NCBI GenBank assembly: GCA_021234155.1
Contig: JAJEKV010000085.1
Location: 4,534,036-4,598,035 of the forward strand
Reading direction: 5' to 3'
DNA from: Isoetes taiwanensis
Lineage: Eukaryota > Streptophyta > Lycopodiopsida > Isoetales > Isoetaceae
Length of the DNA: 64,000 nucleotides
The notes beneath the pieces are model-generated. The model saw only the letters and a list, made by a program, of their open reading frames with translations. It made no database searches and had not been told where the DNA came from. The first letter of the stretch is position 1. Each line of letters opens with the position of its first letter. This document shows positions 25,361 through 36,989 of the stretch, piece by piece. The translations under genes were made by a program, and so were the position numbers.

Positions 25361-27143
25361 CTTTGTTCGCCCATACTTTTGCTTGTTGTTCTGTCCATTT
25401 CTAGCCTATGTTGATTTGTCACAGTTTGGAACTTGGACAATCTAAAAGTTCTTTAACATACACAAATATTTGGGTGAGGAAAGGCCTTCCAGAGTTAGAA
25501 AAGTAGAGACTGCTGAAGCATAATCATCCAAACCAAGGGCCACCTCCATAACCACAAACTTTTAAAAAATACACGGAAGCTCGAAGCAAAGCAAATTGAC
25601 ACTCGGAAGACAACCTCACGTACTCTCACGAAGATGGACGGCAACTGGGCTGCTTGCTCTGACTAACGTGACCAAAATCCGCCTTCTAAACAACACATCC
25701 AACAGCATAATTCAGAATATACCCTCAACCCACATATGGCCCACCTGCCCTTCGGATCATCTTATTTAACAACCACCGTCATGTTTGAACGAAAAAAAAT
25801 ACACGAGGTTTTTTGGACTTAACAAATGTTTTTGTGATGTCATGTTAAAGCCACAGTGACGGAAAAAATATACGGAGTTTTTTTATTTCACGCTGGTTCA
25901 AACATGACCATGGTTGTTAAATAAGGCAATTCCTGCCCTTCGGGCAACCCAAAACAAGGTGCTGCGCACGGAGGGTTGCCCTCCGTGACCCGAGAGTGAA
26001 ATGGCTTAAATCACACTTCAAAGTCATGTTTTCGGGATAGCATACACGACATATACTTGGAATATGCCACAAACCCACATGGATAAGGGTTTTCCCTTTG
26101 GGGCAACCCAAAAGTCGACTCAAACATATCGGTGGAATGCTATTTCCATGCCCAATTCATAATTCATAAGGCAAGGCATTCAAATACGCTTAATAACTCA
26201 CAAATTGAATGTTGCAAAGGAAAAGAAACACAATCCATTGGTTCCATTCAAACCTTGAAGATATCGAAAGACGAGAAGCAAGAATGATGATTTCGTTGGT
26301 GTTTTAGTTTTCTTTATCTGGCTCAACACATGCACGATCAGAGTCCGGTTCTCCAAGATTCAAGGAATTCGATTTTTATTGCTATTTTTGTTTTCTAAAT
26401 TTGAAATTGCCTCCAAGATTTCCAACTACCTTATTATTGATTTTAGTACTAAATTGGGGACAAAAGGGACATCGAAAAATGAGACACCCCAGCAAAGTGC
26501 ACATTTGTTTGTGTGCCAAAGCGTGACGATAAATGAAATATCATGATTTCTAGACCATATTGAATGTTTATTCGACTACAAAAGAGACCAATGTATGCAA
26601 TGAATAGCTTACACATCATTTAGGAACATAAGACGCATAAAAGGAACATGCAAAAGTAGGTGTATGGTGAAGGAAACGCTTTTAGAATTTTTGAACTTTA
26701 TTAAAAGAAATATTTCATCATTTGATGAAATGGGAAAAAAAATAAATAGTCCAAAGAGGTAATCGCGAAATTAGCAATTGCTCTCGACACTTAACAATGA
26801 TGCCCCTCCATGCAAACATATTGGTGCTTGTGATAATACATTAAGTGATATACTCTAGTGTTGAGCTTGATATTAGCCCCGCTCTTGTTTTCTCGATAAG
26901 CCACTAACCATTGTTGTTGGTGCTTCCTCGTCATAGAAAATAAACAAGGATGAGAAAACCAAGACCATCAATCGCTTCTTTATCCTTTACTTTTGCAACT
27001 TACATTATCCTTCGGGCCCTCAAAGCCGCTTTTCCTTCAACTTTTCTTGAGATCATTAAGACTTTTCTATCGACTATGTTGCATTTGTGAACCTGAGACA
27101 CTGCACATTTGAAAAACAAAAAAGGAGACCATCAGTTACTTAG
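25361..27143. other. Non-coding, shared with copy A
   Basis: Counterpart of 3,601-5,379; no gene seen. Clustered one- to four-base indels against copy A occur at 26,030-26,130, 26,320-26,350 and 26,600-26,780. Confidence 0.55.
25761..25925. mobile_element. MITE-like foldback element, copy B
   Basis: It has the same ~30-bp terminal inverted repeats (CTTATTTAACAACCACCGTC ... ATGGTTGTTAAATAAG) and the same length as 3,999-4,163. It moved with the block and is not an independent insertion. Confidence 0.7.
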
Positions 27144-27461
27144 TTACTTACCTGTTGTGACTTCAACACCAAGTGTCTCAAAAATTTTAGGATGTCCTGG
27201 CCTGATGCTTCCCCATTGTCTAAACTGTTTTAATTGCAACATGAGATGGCATGTGCAGGCATCTGCTTTGAAACAAATCTGCATTCTAATGCAAAAATCA
27301 TTTTTTACCTTAGTTTCATTCACTCGAACAAAGGCATAGCTGCTATCAGCAGATCTGATACATAAGGCACAAACGTAACTGGCTTCCATACTTGGATTCG
27401 AACTCTGTTTGTAATCGAATAAGCCAGCTTCCAGATTCGTGCTGCCTTGGGCCAGGGACAT
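27144..27461 (-). CDS. Short conserved reading frame of unknown origin, copy B
   Basis: About 105 codons are open here and align with 5,380-5,742 without gaps. The same splice donor (CAG/GTAAGT) lies at its 3' end. Differences from copy A include serine for asparagine, glycine for alanine, leucine for cysteine and methionine for leucine. It may be an exon captured by a transposable element; function unknown. Confidence 0.35.
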   Translation of the reverse strand: MSLAQGSTNLEAGLFDYKQSSNPSMEASYVCALCIRSADSSYAFVRVNETKVKNDFCIRMQICFKADACTCHLMLQLKQFRQWGSIRPGHPKIFETLGVEVTTGK

Positions 27462-27499
27462 AAACTATCTAAATGAATGCAAGCCCTGCTTGCTCTGAG

Positions 27500-29318
27500 C
27501 AACCACGGTTCTTCAAATCGAAGACTTTAAGCAGCAACCACGGTTCTTCTAAGCCTCTACTTAGCTGCGATGCCAAATCCCAGGTATGAAGCCAACCTTG
27601 AAGCCGTTGAACAGACTCAAAGAAATTATATACATGATGGCATCATTCCGCAATTTTGGGGCAGCACGTTTTGCATCCTGCTTTGGCATTTGAAGCACCT
27701 CAGGCTCTAACCAAGAAGAGCTCCCACGATTTGCTGTGGCCGATCCATGCCATGGCCGATCCGCTTAAGCGAAAAAAGCTAAAGGAAAAAAAGACCTAAA
27801 CCGTAGACTGAATCTTAGCCCTCCGATAGATGTCAAACAATCTGAACCGTCTGATCTAGGGCGAGATTCAAGACAGACATACACAATAATTTTATAATAT
27901 AGGATCAGTTGTGCTAACATATAGTACATTGAAATTAATTTAACTTTAAGTGGATGATTCAATTTACTTGACATCTATGTGCTTGTAATTTTAGTTCATG
28001 TTTGTAACTTCAAAATACAATCATCGCTATTATTTTGACACATATGTGGTGGTAATTCTAGTTCATGTTTGTAACTTCAAAATACAATATCATCAATTTG
28101 CTAACACGAAAGCACATTAAAACGGAATTTACCATGAAACACTGGTAACATCCCGGGCCGCAGACTTCCATTAAATCAGCAACCTTGTTGCAACTTGGTG
28201 TTGGTCCTTACTGCAATGATCAATATTTTTAGAGACGAATTTGTCCATTCTGCTTTTCTTCTGCTGTGTTGGAGACGTGAAAGATCCATAGTTTTGTACT
28301 AATTTTTTGAATAAGATCAAGAAAATATAAGCACCTGTCTAGCAATGGAATATGTCCAATGAAATTTGCTTCTAGCTTACCGAGATGTATAATATTAAAT
28401 AAACAACGTTTCAAAATAAACAGGTTACTATTCCAATCATACCATTATCTATTTGATACGAAAGCCAAAAATGTCACAGGTTGCAAAGATGGGTTACCTT
28501 TGTAGGAAAACGTTCACCTAATGCACTATCTCAGAATCTTTGGACTACGGATTCCCATTTTCCAATGGTAATTTGCCAAGCACCTCCTCATGATTACCTC
28601 TCTTCCCATTGTCTCATTGCTCATTTGAGTGTTGCTGCATGTATGTTCTAATATAGCCTAACATCCTTTCCTTTCCTGCTTTCTTCTTTTATCTTCTCAA
28701 CATCATCTTTCCCGTCTGCAAACCTGTGGAAGCAACTCTCTTCATGTAATCCTCCTGGTTTTCCTATCCCTACAAAAAGAACATTCAAATATCAATGCTC
28801 CTATTTTTTACTCAAAGCTTCAGATTTACTACCTTGCTTTATCTTCAAAACTTTCAATATTGTTTTCGTATTCCTTGTGCCTCATATCTTTCTCTCTCCT
28901 ACACAGGTCCACTTTTTGTTGTTAATAAAACATCAAATTTTAAAAATTAGGAAAACTGTGAATCAAAAAGACCAAATTACCTGGCTTTGGTGATCCGGGG
29001 TGTTGTTTTGTTTTGCCTGATCATGCAAAATACTTTGCTTTGCTAGATCTTGTAAAGTTGCTTGCTTCGCTTTATCATCTTTGTTTGTTAAGGACTACAA
29101 AGGAACAACACACATGAACACATGTTTTTTTGTTCTAAATTGAACATTTGAGCTTATAAATTTAGGAACAAAGACATCTGTGGTAGTCTTGTCCAAGCAT
29201 AGTCATGAAAGATAAATACATATTAATTTCCCTTTCATTCGAATTCATCAAAACACATTGCAGTCAACCCAAACAAAGAAATGCAGATAAGATTACATAA
29301 ACTGCCAATCATCCAACT
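27500..29318. other. Non-coding, shared with copy A
   Basis: Near-identical counterpart of 5,743-7,559. I see no gene, RNA or obvious regulatory element. Confidence 0.55.
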
Positions 29319-30560
29319 TTGTTCGGTATTTTTATTGACGAGTTGGATGATTGGTTGAGGACTAAGTCACTAGCAGGAACAAAAATGGGCACCTACCTCA
29401 TACAGCTACTTCTTTATGCAGATGACGTGGTACTACTTGCAAGCAGGAAAGCCACACTTCAGCATCATTTGGATAGCTTGGAGAGTTTTTGTGACACAAA
29501 GAAAATGAGTGTTAATCTTGCCAAGTCCAAGGTCATGATATTCGGGACAAGAGACAGACCAGTTTTCACATACAAAGGACAGATCGTGGAGACAGTAGAC
29601 TCATACAAATATCTCGGGATTGATACTGCCTCTAATTATAGCTGGAAGAATTGTCTTCAAAGACGAGTTTCTGGTGGAAAAGCAAAATTGCTCAAGAGGC
29701 CGGCACTGTAATAAGGCTTCTCTCACAACCGGGCAGCTTGAAGAATACTCTATTTAAAACCTTAGTCCAATCCATAGTTCTCGTATGGTGTACCGGTTTT
29801 GGGGCCGATCTTTCATCACTACGTGGACACAGGTCTAATCTATACTAAAGCTTTTTCTAAGGATCGAGCTTTGGAATAAAAGCCCAAGTCCCTTATGCAA
29901 TGATGCTCGTAAGTGGACCTCGCTCCCTTTGAAGTAGAAGGGTTGTATCATGCTATTAACTTCTATCACAGAGTTAAGGAGCAAGGATTCGATCGGCTAT
30001 CACATGCAAAAGAATGACCAATTCAAATTGGCCAAGGAATATGGCAAAGATGGGCAAACAAATGGGGAGTGGATCTGTCTACATGCCCAACAGTAAAAGG
30101 GAGAACTCGTGACTCATGTTGGAAGAAAGGGCAATACAAAGATTATGGGTCGCTCCGGTGGAAACGAATGCACTTATACTGTGCCAATGTGAACCACATG
30201 GAGACTTATAATTTGAGCCAATCATATCTCGGTGACAAATCTGCCTCCGGCTCAAAGGAAATTGATAGCTAGGTACGTAACCGGTCACATAGGTCGGCAA
30301 TAGAAACAGGTCGTTGGGCAAAGATTCCAATTGAGGAACGCAAATGCAAATATTGCAATACAGGGCAAGTGGAAGATGAGGACCATGTTTTCCTAAACTG
30401 CCTAGCATACGAAGACATTAGGAACAAACATGATATTAGTGCAGAAGGTTTCTATTCACTACTTTCTTTAGCACCTATAAAATTAGGATTATATATAAGG
30501 GCGGTTGATTCTCACCGTTCCTTGTTACAAAAATTGTAAATGTTGTTCATGTGCTCCATA
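29319..30560 (+). pseudogene. LINE reverse transcriptase C-terminal half, copy B
   Basis: An open frame at 29,319-29,711 carries 'FIDELDDWL', the palm motif in 'LLLYADDVVLLASRK' and the thumb block 'VNLAKSKVMIFGT' with 'YKYLGID'. After a frameshift, broken coding continues to 30,541. Its last readable part (30,287-30,541) is 'RSAIETGRWAKIPIEE' followed by a cysteine/histidine cluster 'CKYCNTGQVEDEDHVFLNC', the C-terminal zinc-knuckle-like tail of plant LINEs. The endonuclease and the first half of the reverse transcriptase are missing, as expected for a 5'-truncated copy. It differs clearly in sequence from the LINE at 21,470-24,110. Confidence 0.85.
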
Positions 30561-31282
30561 GCCTTTCAAGGCTCAAGTTGAGCATCAGACATAATAAAAA
30601 TAAAAATAATAAAGCAATGGTTAACACATGTATCATACCAGATCAAGGTGTCGGATCATGGACTCTTCTGTCAAATTATAAACCTCATCTGCAAGGCCAT
30701 CATCCACAGAACCTGGAGCTCAGAGAGCTCAGAAACTGTAAGTAAATATACATAGAGCAAGTTCTATTAAATGCCACAGCCTCTTCTTCTTATGGCGATT
30801 TGCCCTCACCAATACATCCAAATCACTTAATTCTTTTTTAATCCTCTTCAATGCATTAGAATCAGGCTGTAAATTCTTCTTCAGCAAGATCCTAGTTGCA
30901 GTTCCAAGAGTATATTTCCAGTAGTTATTTGTAAAAATGTTATAGGCAGGATCATGATCTGCTAATTTATCAAGTATTTTTGTTAACCCTAGCATTCTAT
31001 ACACATCAATAGCCTGCAGAATTTCACAGAATATAGACGCTAAAGATGCTAATACCAATATTATTGCTGGAGTTAGTCTTCTCGGTTTGGATATCGAGGG
31101 CATTATTATGTTGCAACTTAACAATGAGAAAAGTATACATAGGGTAGGACAAATTTTCGTTAGCAAATTGAACCTGGCAGTAGCAAATGGTACTCAAGAT
31201 GCTGAATTCGAGGCTCGAAAATTCTTCAAGGCAGAGTTTCATTAAAGTTGGAAATTTCGTGATTCCAACAGATAGAATTTTG
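30561..31282. other. No recognisable gene
   Basis: Minus-strand frames at 30,729-31,166 and 31,024-31,392 are open, hydrophobic in parts and unrecognised. They may be the 3' non-coding end of the gene on the right. I see no repeat. Confidence 0.4.
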
Positions 31283-34200
31283 TTAATAGTCTTTGTCGAA
31301 GTGTTCATCAGCGACTTTCTCATAATCATCCAGGTTAATTTTACTCCGGTCAATTTGCTCCTCCTCATCTCCACCTTGGCCCGATGTCTCACCTTTCTCT
31401 ATATGAGAACCTGCTTCGTCTACCCCCTTCTGAGCTTCACCATCTTTCAATGTCAAGACTTCCCGTTGGCCAATGGCCTTTGGGTCAAGCAAGGGGTACA
31501 TGACGTTCTAGATCTCGACCCTACCCAGAATGCCCGATACGCATTTCATCTTTCCGAAGTCATGCTCATACGTCGCACTGATTCTTCCTACATGAAGTGA
31601 TGCCCTAGAGAATGCTCCACCAGAGAAGAAATCTAGTACGATGTTACCTTGAGGGCAGAGCTTATCAACAAGGTAGAAAGCAGTTGCAGGACCAATCTGC
31701 TTATGCACCAGATATTCTCCCTCCATACCCTGCCAACTCCATTTAAACCTGTCTTGCATGAGTTTTTTAGCCATAACATCTCCCTCACTTCCGATGGCTT
31801 CCTTAGGAATAGGAGGAATTTGCGGGAGCTTTCGAGGATGATCGCCATATAGCCTGAGATCCAGGTCTTCATTAGGCTCTCCCGTCTGTGCCGAAATCCT
31901 CGTAGCAAGAACGAGAGCTTGTGGCTCTTTGATTCCTGAACCACCTGTAGCTCCAGTCTCCTCTTCATAGATTCCTACAAACACTCTTGACCTGGATTCC
32001 AGTCTTTCAAGCGCACTGGCAAATAGTAAGTTATGCTCCGGCCTGACGAAACATAGAATCCAGTATGTCTCTACATCTATCATCTGTGATACGTTATCGA
32101 AGAACGCGGTTACAGTCTCACTATTCCAAACTGGAGTAAGCTGCCTTGCATCTAAACATATCATGCTGGCAGGTAGAACTGCATGTTCTTGTGGCATCCC
32201 CCCAGCAGTGACATGTTCCACAAAATATCTTGGCAGGTCCTTTTCTGTTTCGGGCTGAAGGATTTTTCGAATGGATCTGGCCAAGGAGAATGGCATGTTA
32301 CCATGAACTCCCTCTTTGAGTATGCCTTCCGACACCCACTTATGGTGGCATACTCCCCAAGCTAGAAGTGCATTATCTGAGAAATGGTCGGTGGCCTTCC
32401 TTAGGTCCTCGAATTTCTTGTACTTAATGCCAATTTGATCTGCAATGAAGTGCAGTATCTCCTTCTTCATGTAAGCAAGTATTCTTAAGTTCTGCGCCCT
32501 CGTCTTGAAGAAATTCTCGCCTTTGTAATCTGAGCTGACCTTGACGTATATATCCCCGTTTAATGCTTCTTCGAGGACCTTTCAACAATCATCATAGTCC
32601 AAGCCCCTCATGCATCTAAGGTAGTTGTCACTGAAGTAATCTTTGTCTTTCGCGAAATTGATTACTATAGCTTGACCCCTATTGTCCTTAAGTTCTCCTT
32701 TCCTCCATTTGTTCCACATCTGGCGGAAGAGTGCATAGACCTCATCTGGCATGAAGACAAACCGATTCACATCCTTCGTGTGTTTGCCCCTCAGAATCTT
32801 GTTTGCCATTTCTAGGTAGTGCTGCAAGAGAATTGGCGATGTTAGAATTTGAACTGAAATGGTGCAGCTGCGCTATTTACCCAAATGGCGCAGCTGCGCC
32901 ATTTGTTGTAAATGGCGCAGCTGCGCCATTTGATGGAAAGGAATGGCAACACGTGCACGAAACGCATTTTGTACTCGCCACTTCGCGGATCGCTTTTACC
33001 GCCAGAGCTGGTCTTCCGCGACTTCCCTCGACATCGCTACGCAGACATGGTGGATCCGGATCCACATATGGTTCCTTGAAAACAGTCTTCGCTACTATAT
33101 CATTGACATCGACACTGAGCTAAAGAAGGTCCAGGTCACTGATGTCTCCAGAAAGAACTCTGCTGTAGTTATAGATCTTCCGGAGCTCATTTCTAGCGCC
33201 TTCGTCTCCCCAACTTATCGCACACAAGCCGAAAGCAACAGAGACCTAATGATTACCATTGATAATATAAAATCGCTTTCCGCCAGACGATTCTTGTGAC
33301 CTACCAAAGAACTCCTTTGTAGCCGGATCAAAGGGCAACAACATCCGGCCGGAGTGAATACCGGATGTGGATCCTCAGCGAAAGATTTGCAGAGCCTCCT
33401 AACATGCTCGGGGTTAATAACCCTGGCAGTCATATTAGGTGGTGCCTCCTCTAGATCCCAGATAGAGATTCTTCTTGTGTATGTGACTGGAGGGGAACAT
33501 GTGGCCGTGCTTTTGTATTTTCTTTAATGTTTCCTCCGCCATTTCTTCTTCTAAGATCACGGTCCATCTTTAGTTCCTGCACCTCGAGGTCCGCAATCTT
33601 TTGCAATTTCCTTGCCCTTGTCTGGGCTTTGGTTTCTTTCTTTCTTTTTGCTGGATTGCTTTCTGATGTCGATGCTACCATTCTAATGTGCTTTGTAGCC
33701 TCTTTATTGTCACTGATGGTGCGATCACTATCAACAGGTTTCGGAGTGGACTTACGGGAGATCCATGTTGGTGAGCATCAGCCTCATCCCTCTTCTCATC
33801 CTGATGCTCGTCCCCTTTCTCACCGTCTCCTCCTCCTTCTTGTTCTGTTTCCCTTTGCAGTTCATCACCTCCACCTGTTTTTGCTCCTTTGCCAACTTTA
33901 GTGGCTGGTTTATTTTTTACACCTTTTCTTTGCATCTCTCCCAGCAGCCATCTGCTATCCATTACTGCTGGCATGTTGCCTGAGAGCTTCGCTCTTACAA
34001 TGTAGGACACGGAGTTTTTGGACATGTCCATTGCCCATGAGAATCACCAATCCTTTGAGGATCTCTATCGTGTTTTGATATCCGCTGCTCTCTGGACTCA
34101 TAAGATGACAAATGACCAACCTTTTTTTCTTGGCCGCGATTGCTTGGTCCTTTATGCCGACTCCATCATTGCGGTGCTCGTAGCAATTGCCAATCCATGC

Positions 34201-34518
34201 AAAGTAGAGATCAATGCTGCCAATGACCGGATCTTCCACTGTGCAACCAAGAAAGTCAAGTCTTCCTTGTTTCTTGACTTCCCTCATGTTAACAATGATG
34301 CCCATCTGGGCCACGGCTGAAGCTCTTTCTTCACCTGTACCTGATTTGACAAGGAGGCAAAGTTCTCGCCTCTTGTCTCCCTTGGTTGGGTCCACACCTT
34401 CAGTCAAGGGTATGGCTCTAACAATCTCCATACACCAAGACCTTCCAGTCAGGACTATGCTCCTCAAGTCACCACGCTCCATTTTTTCTACAAGACTACT
34501 CAGCCGTAAGGTAAGCAT
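31283..34518 (-). pseudogene. ParB-like / DNA methyltransferase-like protein gene, broken
   Basis: Several minus-strand frames line up as one gene. 34,518-34,020 is a ~165-residue N-terminal part I do not recognise. Next come acidic (33,955-33,690) and basic coiled segments (33,681-33,451). Then 33,450-33,110 carries 'VINPEHVRRLCKSFAEDP', 'PFDPATKEFF' and 'KRFYIINGNH'; the INPEHVxxL and xxGNH pattern resembles the ParB/sulfiredoxin fold. From a splice acceptor (TTGCAG, exon from 32,821) one frame runs to 31,283. It includes 'VLDFFSGGAFSRASLHVGR' near 31,645, which resembles the AdoMet-binding motif I of beta-class DNA methyltransferases (xLDxFxGxG ... GRxxxxxExD). That frame holds two in-frame stops, TGA at 32,582 and TAG at 31,508. 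Frame changes near 33,470, 33,365 and 34,020 also suggest a pseudogene. Domain calls are by motif only. Confidence 0.5.
32857..32931. repeat. Cluster of three 22-bp palindromes
   Basis: Palindromes centred on ATGGCGCAGCTGCGCCAT, flanked by AA and TT, lie at 32,857-32,878 (two mismatches), 32,883-32,904 and 32,910-32,931 (both perfect). They sit between the ParB-like and methyltransferase-like segments, just upstream of the splice acceptor, so probably within an intron. Confidence 0.95.
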
Positions 34519-34572
34519 GGTGAGAGAAATGACATGTGCTAGACAGATAAAATAGCAAACGGCATTTAATCT

Positions 34573-35095
34573 AAATGGCGCAGATGCGCCATTTGCTATT
34601 TAGGTACATGTGAAGAAGGAGCTTCAGCTGTACAATGCAAATAGCGCAGGTGCGCCATTTTATAGCAAATAGCGCAGGCGCGCCATTTAGAGCAAATGGC
34701 GACGCGCTATTTAGATCAAATGATGACATACATTTATTTGCATTGTGCTTACGTCTCCTCGTGTTAGGGGGCATGGGAGTACCGTGAGACCCATAAGCAT
34801 AATGCAAATGCGCGACTACATTTTATAGGCCATTTGCATTGTGCTTATGGGTCTGGTACTCCCATGCCCCCGGCTAACACCGAGACCAGAAGTTAATAAT
34901 GCAAATGGCGACAAGTAATATTTGCTCTAAAATTGTTCCCCATCTAAAGGGAGACACCATACACATTCTAGAAATGGCGCAGCTGCGCCATTTCATATCA
35001 CTAACCTAAATACCGCGATCGCGCCATTTCTATAAAGAAAGGGGCAACAACCTCGCCCTCTACTATAGAAATGGCGGACGCGCCATTACAGTTTA
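34573..35095. repeat. Second cluster of 22-bp palindromes
   Basis: Copies and variants of the same palindrome are at 34,573-34,594, 34,639-34,660, 34,667-34,688, 34,694-34,712 (shortened), 34,972-34,993 (perfect) and in weaker form near 35,012-35,030 and 35,069-35,088. They lie directly upstream of the broken minus-strand gene, where its promoter would be. Confidence 0.92.
34753..34887. repeat. Inverted repeat, ~57-bp arms
   Basis: The left arm (34,753-34,810) and right arm (34,831-34,887) are near-perfect complements around a 20-bp loop. Both contain GGGGGCATGGGAGTACC or its complement. The structure is embedded in the palindrome cluster and could form a long hairpin. Confidence 0.88.
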
Positions 35096-35100
35096 CCTAC

Positions 35101-36168
35101 GCTACTCAAAATAGCTAAGAATAGAAACGTCAGAAACTAACCTGAGCCTGGCTCTTGGATTTTGAGCGACATAATTGCGTGGTTGTATTCGTACAACATA
35201 TAAAAGTACATGACCATATAAAAGTCACTCCACTTTTTTCCAGAACGCTCCCGGATCAACAGGCGCTAGAGAGAGAAAATGTTTGAATCAAACAGCTTAG
35301 AGAGAGAACAGAAGAAGGCCAAGAAGGCGAGAGGGCGCTGGAAAAGTAATGAAATGAAAAGTGGAGGGAAAAGAAAAAGATAAACTCCCGTAAAAGGAAA
35401 AAAAACTTTTACCCGCCTCGCTGAATTTTTTACATGCGCCCGCTTCGTCCGCTACAAATTTCGTGAAAAATTTGAATTTTTCCGCCGCTCTTCTCTCCAT
35501 GCATCGAAAATTTTGAATTTTTTCCGCCCAGTCCAAAATTTCACCTGGCCCGTCTTTCCAAATTTCAAAAAATTGAATTTTCCCCGTCCGCCCCGCCCGC
35601 CGCCTCGCCCTTCCAAATTTCAAAAAAAATTGAATCCCGCCCTTTTGACTTTTTGAATTTGCAATTTGAATTTGGGTTCCCACTTGGCCGCTTTTGTCTT
35701 TCCCACTTGGCCGCTTTGCTTTCACTTGGCCGGGCTCTTTCTTTTTTTGCGCTTCAACTCATTCTCAAGGCTTGTCTTCCTTCTTCAGCGATTCTTCCTT
35801 CTTTTTCGTTTTCATTCTTCAGCTCGCCCTCATTCTTCAGCGCCGTTTTCAATCTTGAGGCGATTCAATCTTGATGGCGCATCCCTAATCCTCAATGACC
35901 TCCGTGTTAGAGGCTATGCGCTTTTTAGTATGTTAAATATGTACTCCCAATGTAGTTGATGTAGGATGGTAGATTGTATAGGTTAATGTTGTGTATTTAC
36001 CGAGAATTCTTTTTTAGTGTGATAAGTAGATCTTTCTATTTTGTGTCGCTTGATAAGTTCTCAACAATTGATGTCTTAAACCAGACATTTTCTTTTGATT
36101 GTCAATCTTGTAGTAATAAGATACCATAACATTAGATATAGCATTTAGATTAAAGATGCCATGTACGT
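35101..36168. other. Intergenic with biased composition
   Basis: 35,440-35,640 contains about five loose repeats of a unit with 'AATTTTGAATTTTTTCCGCC' character, alternating A/T runs with C-rich patches. 35,690-35,870 is pyrimidine-rich with 'CACTTGGCCGC' repeated three times. No gene is recognised. Confidence 0.55.
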
Positions 36169-36414
36169 GTAAACGGGCCATTTTCCTTGGCCAGGTAAAT
36201 GGCGCAGCTGCCCCATTTTGTTTTTAAATGGCGTTTACGCCATTTTTATCAGAACCGAAAGTACCGCGCCATTTAAAGCAAAATGGGGCAGCTGCGCCAT
36301 TTACATGGCCAAGGAAAATGGCCCGTTTACAGATAAATTAAATTGCGCAGCTGCGCCATTTAAAGGTAAATGGCGCGACAGCGCCATTTCGTAAATGGAG
36401 CAGCTGCGCCATTT
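36169..36414. repeat. Foldback structure and third palindrome cluster
   Basis: A 51-bp left arm (36,169-36,219) pairs with 36,280-36,330 around a 60-bp loop. Each arm contains a copy of the 22-bp palindrome and the sequence CATTTTCCTTGGCC or its complement. Further palindrome copies are at 36,226-36,245, 36,340-36,361, 36,368-36,389 and 36,393-36,414. It is thus a palindrome built from smaller palindromes. Confidence 0.92.
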
Positions 36415-36539
36415 GTCCCATGTAGTCTAATTTCTTTCAAATTTTCGCGCTATTTTTACTAAGCATATGTCATCGAGGGTTGCATGTCTTTAACAAGTAT
36501 GTATGTGTATTGATTCTTACAGAAAAGCCCCCGCAGAAC

Positions 36540-36975
36540 CTTGTCGATGGGGATGTGGTAGTTGCCGTGGGACATGAATTGCATAGAGGCCATCCGCATG
36601 GCGGTGAACATTCCATGGTGCAATGTGGTCGTGGAGGTCACTGAAGCCATAGTGCCCACCCATGTGCTTCCCATTCCGTGTGAGGGAGCAGATAACATTG
36701 CTGAAGCCGTGGGGACATTTATTGAATGGCCTCGAAATCAAGTAAAATATTGTGAAACTGCCTCACCTGTGTCATCGGGAACGTCTGATACTGAAACCCC
36801 CAACTTGCCTAGTAGTCCCTCCACAACATCATCGACTCAAGGTCGATCGCCCGCCCTTCAAACAAAGAAGCAACACGCAGAATATGGTGAATCTTTACCG
36901 TGGGTTGGTAAGGGTGTCCGGGTGAATAGAACTTGCATCCATGGAAGAATGTTGACGACTCAACGTAGCAATTAA
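36540..36975 (+). pseudogene. DUF8039-like domain, first copy
   Basis: An open frame reads 'IPWCNVVVEVTEAIVPTHVL' and continues 'PIPCEGADNIAEAVGTFIEW', a pattern I associate with the plant DUF8039 domain (short beta-rich domain ending G-x-F-[IV]-x-W-P) found in transposon-related and Ulp1-type proteins. A serine/threonine-rich stretch and a stop near 36,975 follow. The same domain core is repeated immediately downstream, so the tandem pair arose by local duplication. There is no independent evidence of expression. Confidence 0.5.
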
Positions 36976-36989
36976 GTTACCGAGGTCGA

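Larger units (their letters stand above)
21790..29690. repeat. Segmental duplication, copy B
   Basis: Counterpart of 1-7,905 in the same orientation. It extends further left within its LINE and further right within the second LINE than copy A does, so copy A appears to be the truncated derivative, or both derive from a larger block. About 24,110-29,300 is nearly identical to 2,340-7,540, apart from patches such as 4,270-4,360 versus 26,035-26,125, where small indels cluster. Confidence 0.95.

Noticed and set aside
32943-33299. Plus-strand 118-codon frame opposite the ParB-like segment
   Set aside because: It is antisense to recognisable motifs and has no family resemblance; treated as a shadow frame.
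34018-34555. Plus-strand frames opposite the N-terminal part of the minus-strand gene
   Set aside because: They mirror the longer minus-strand frame and show no motif of their own.
32857-36414. CRISPR-like array
   Set aside because: The units are palindromes with irregular spacing and variable sequence; there are no uniform spacers and no cas genes.
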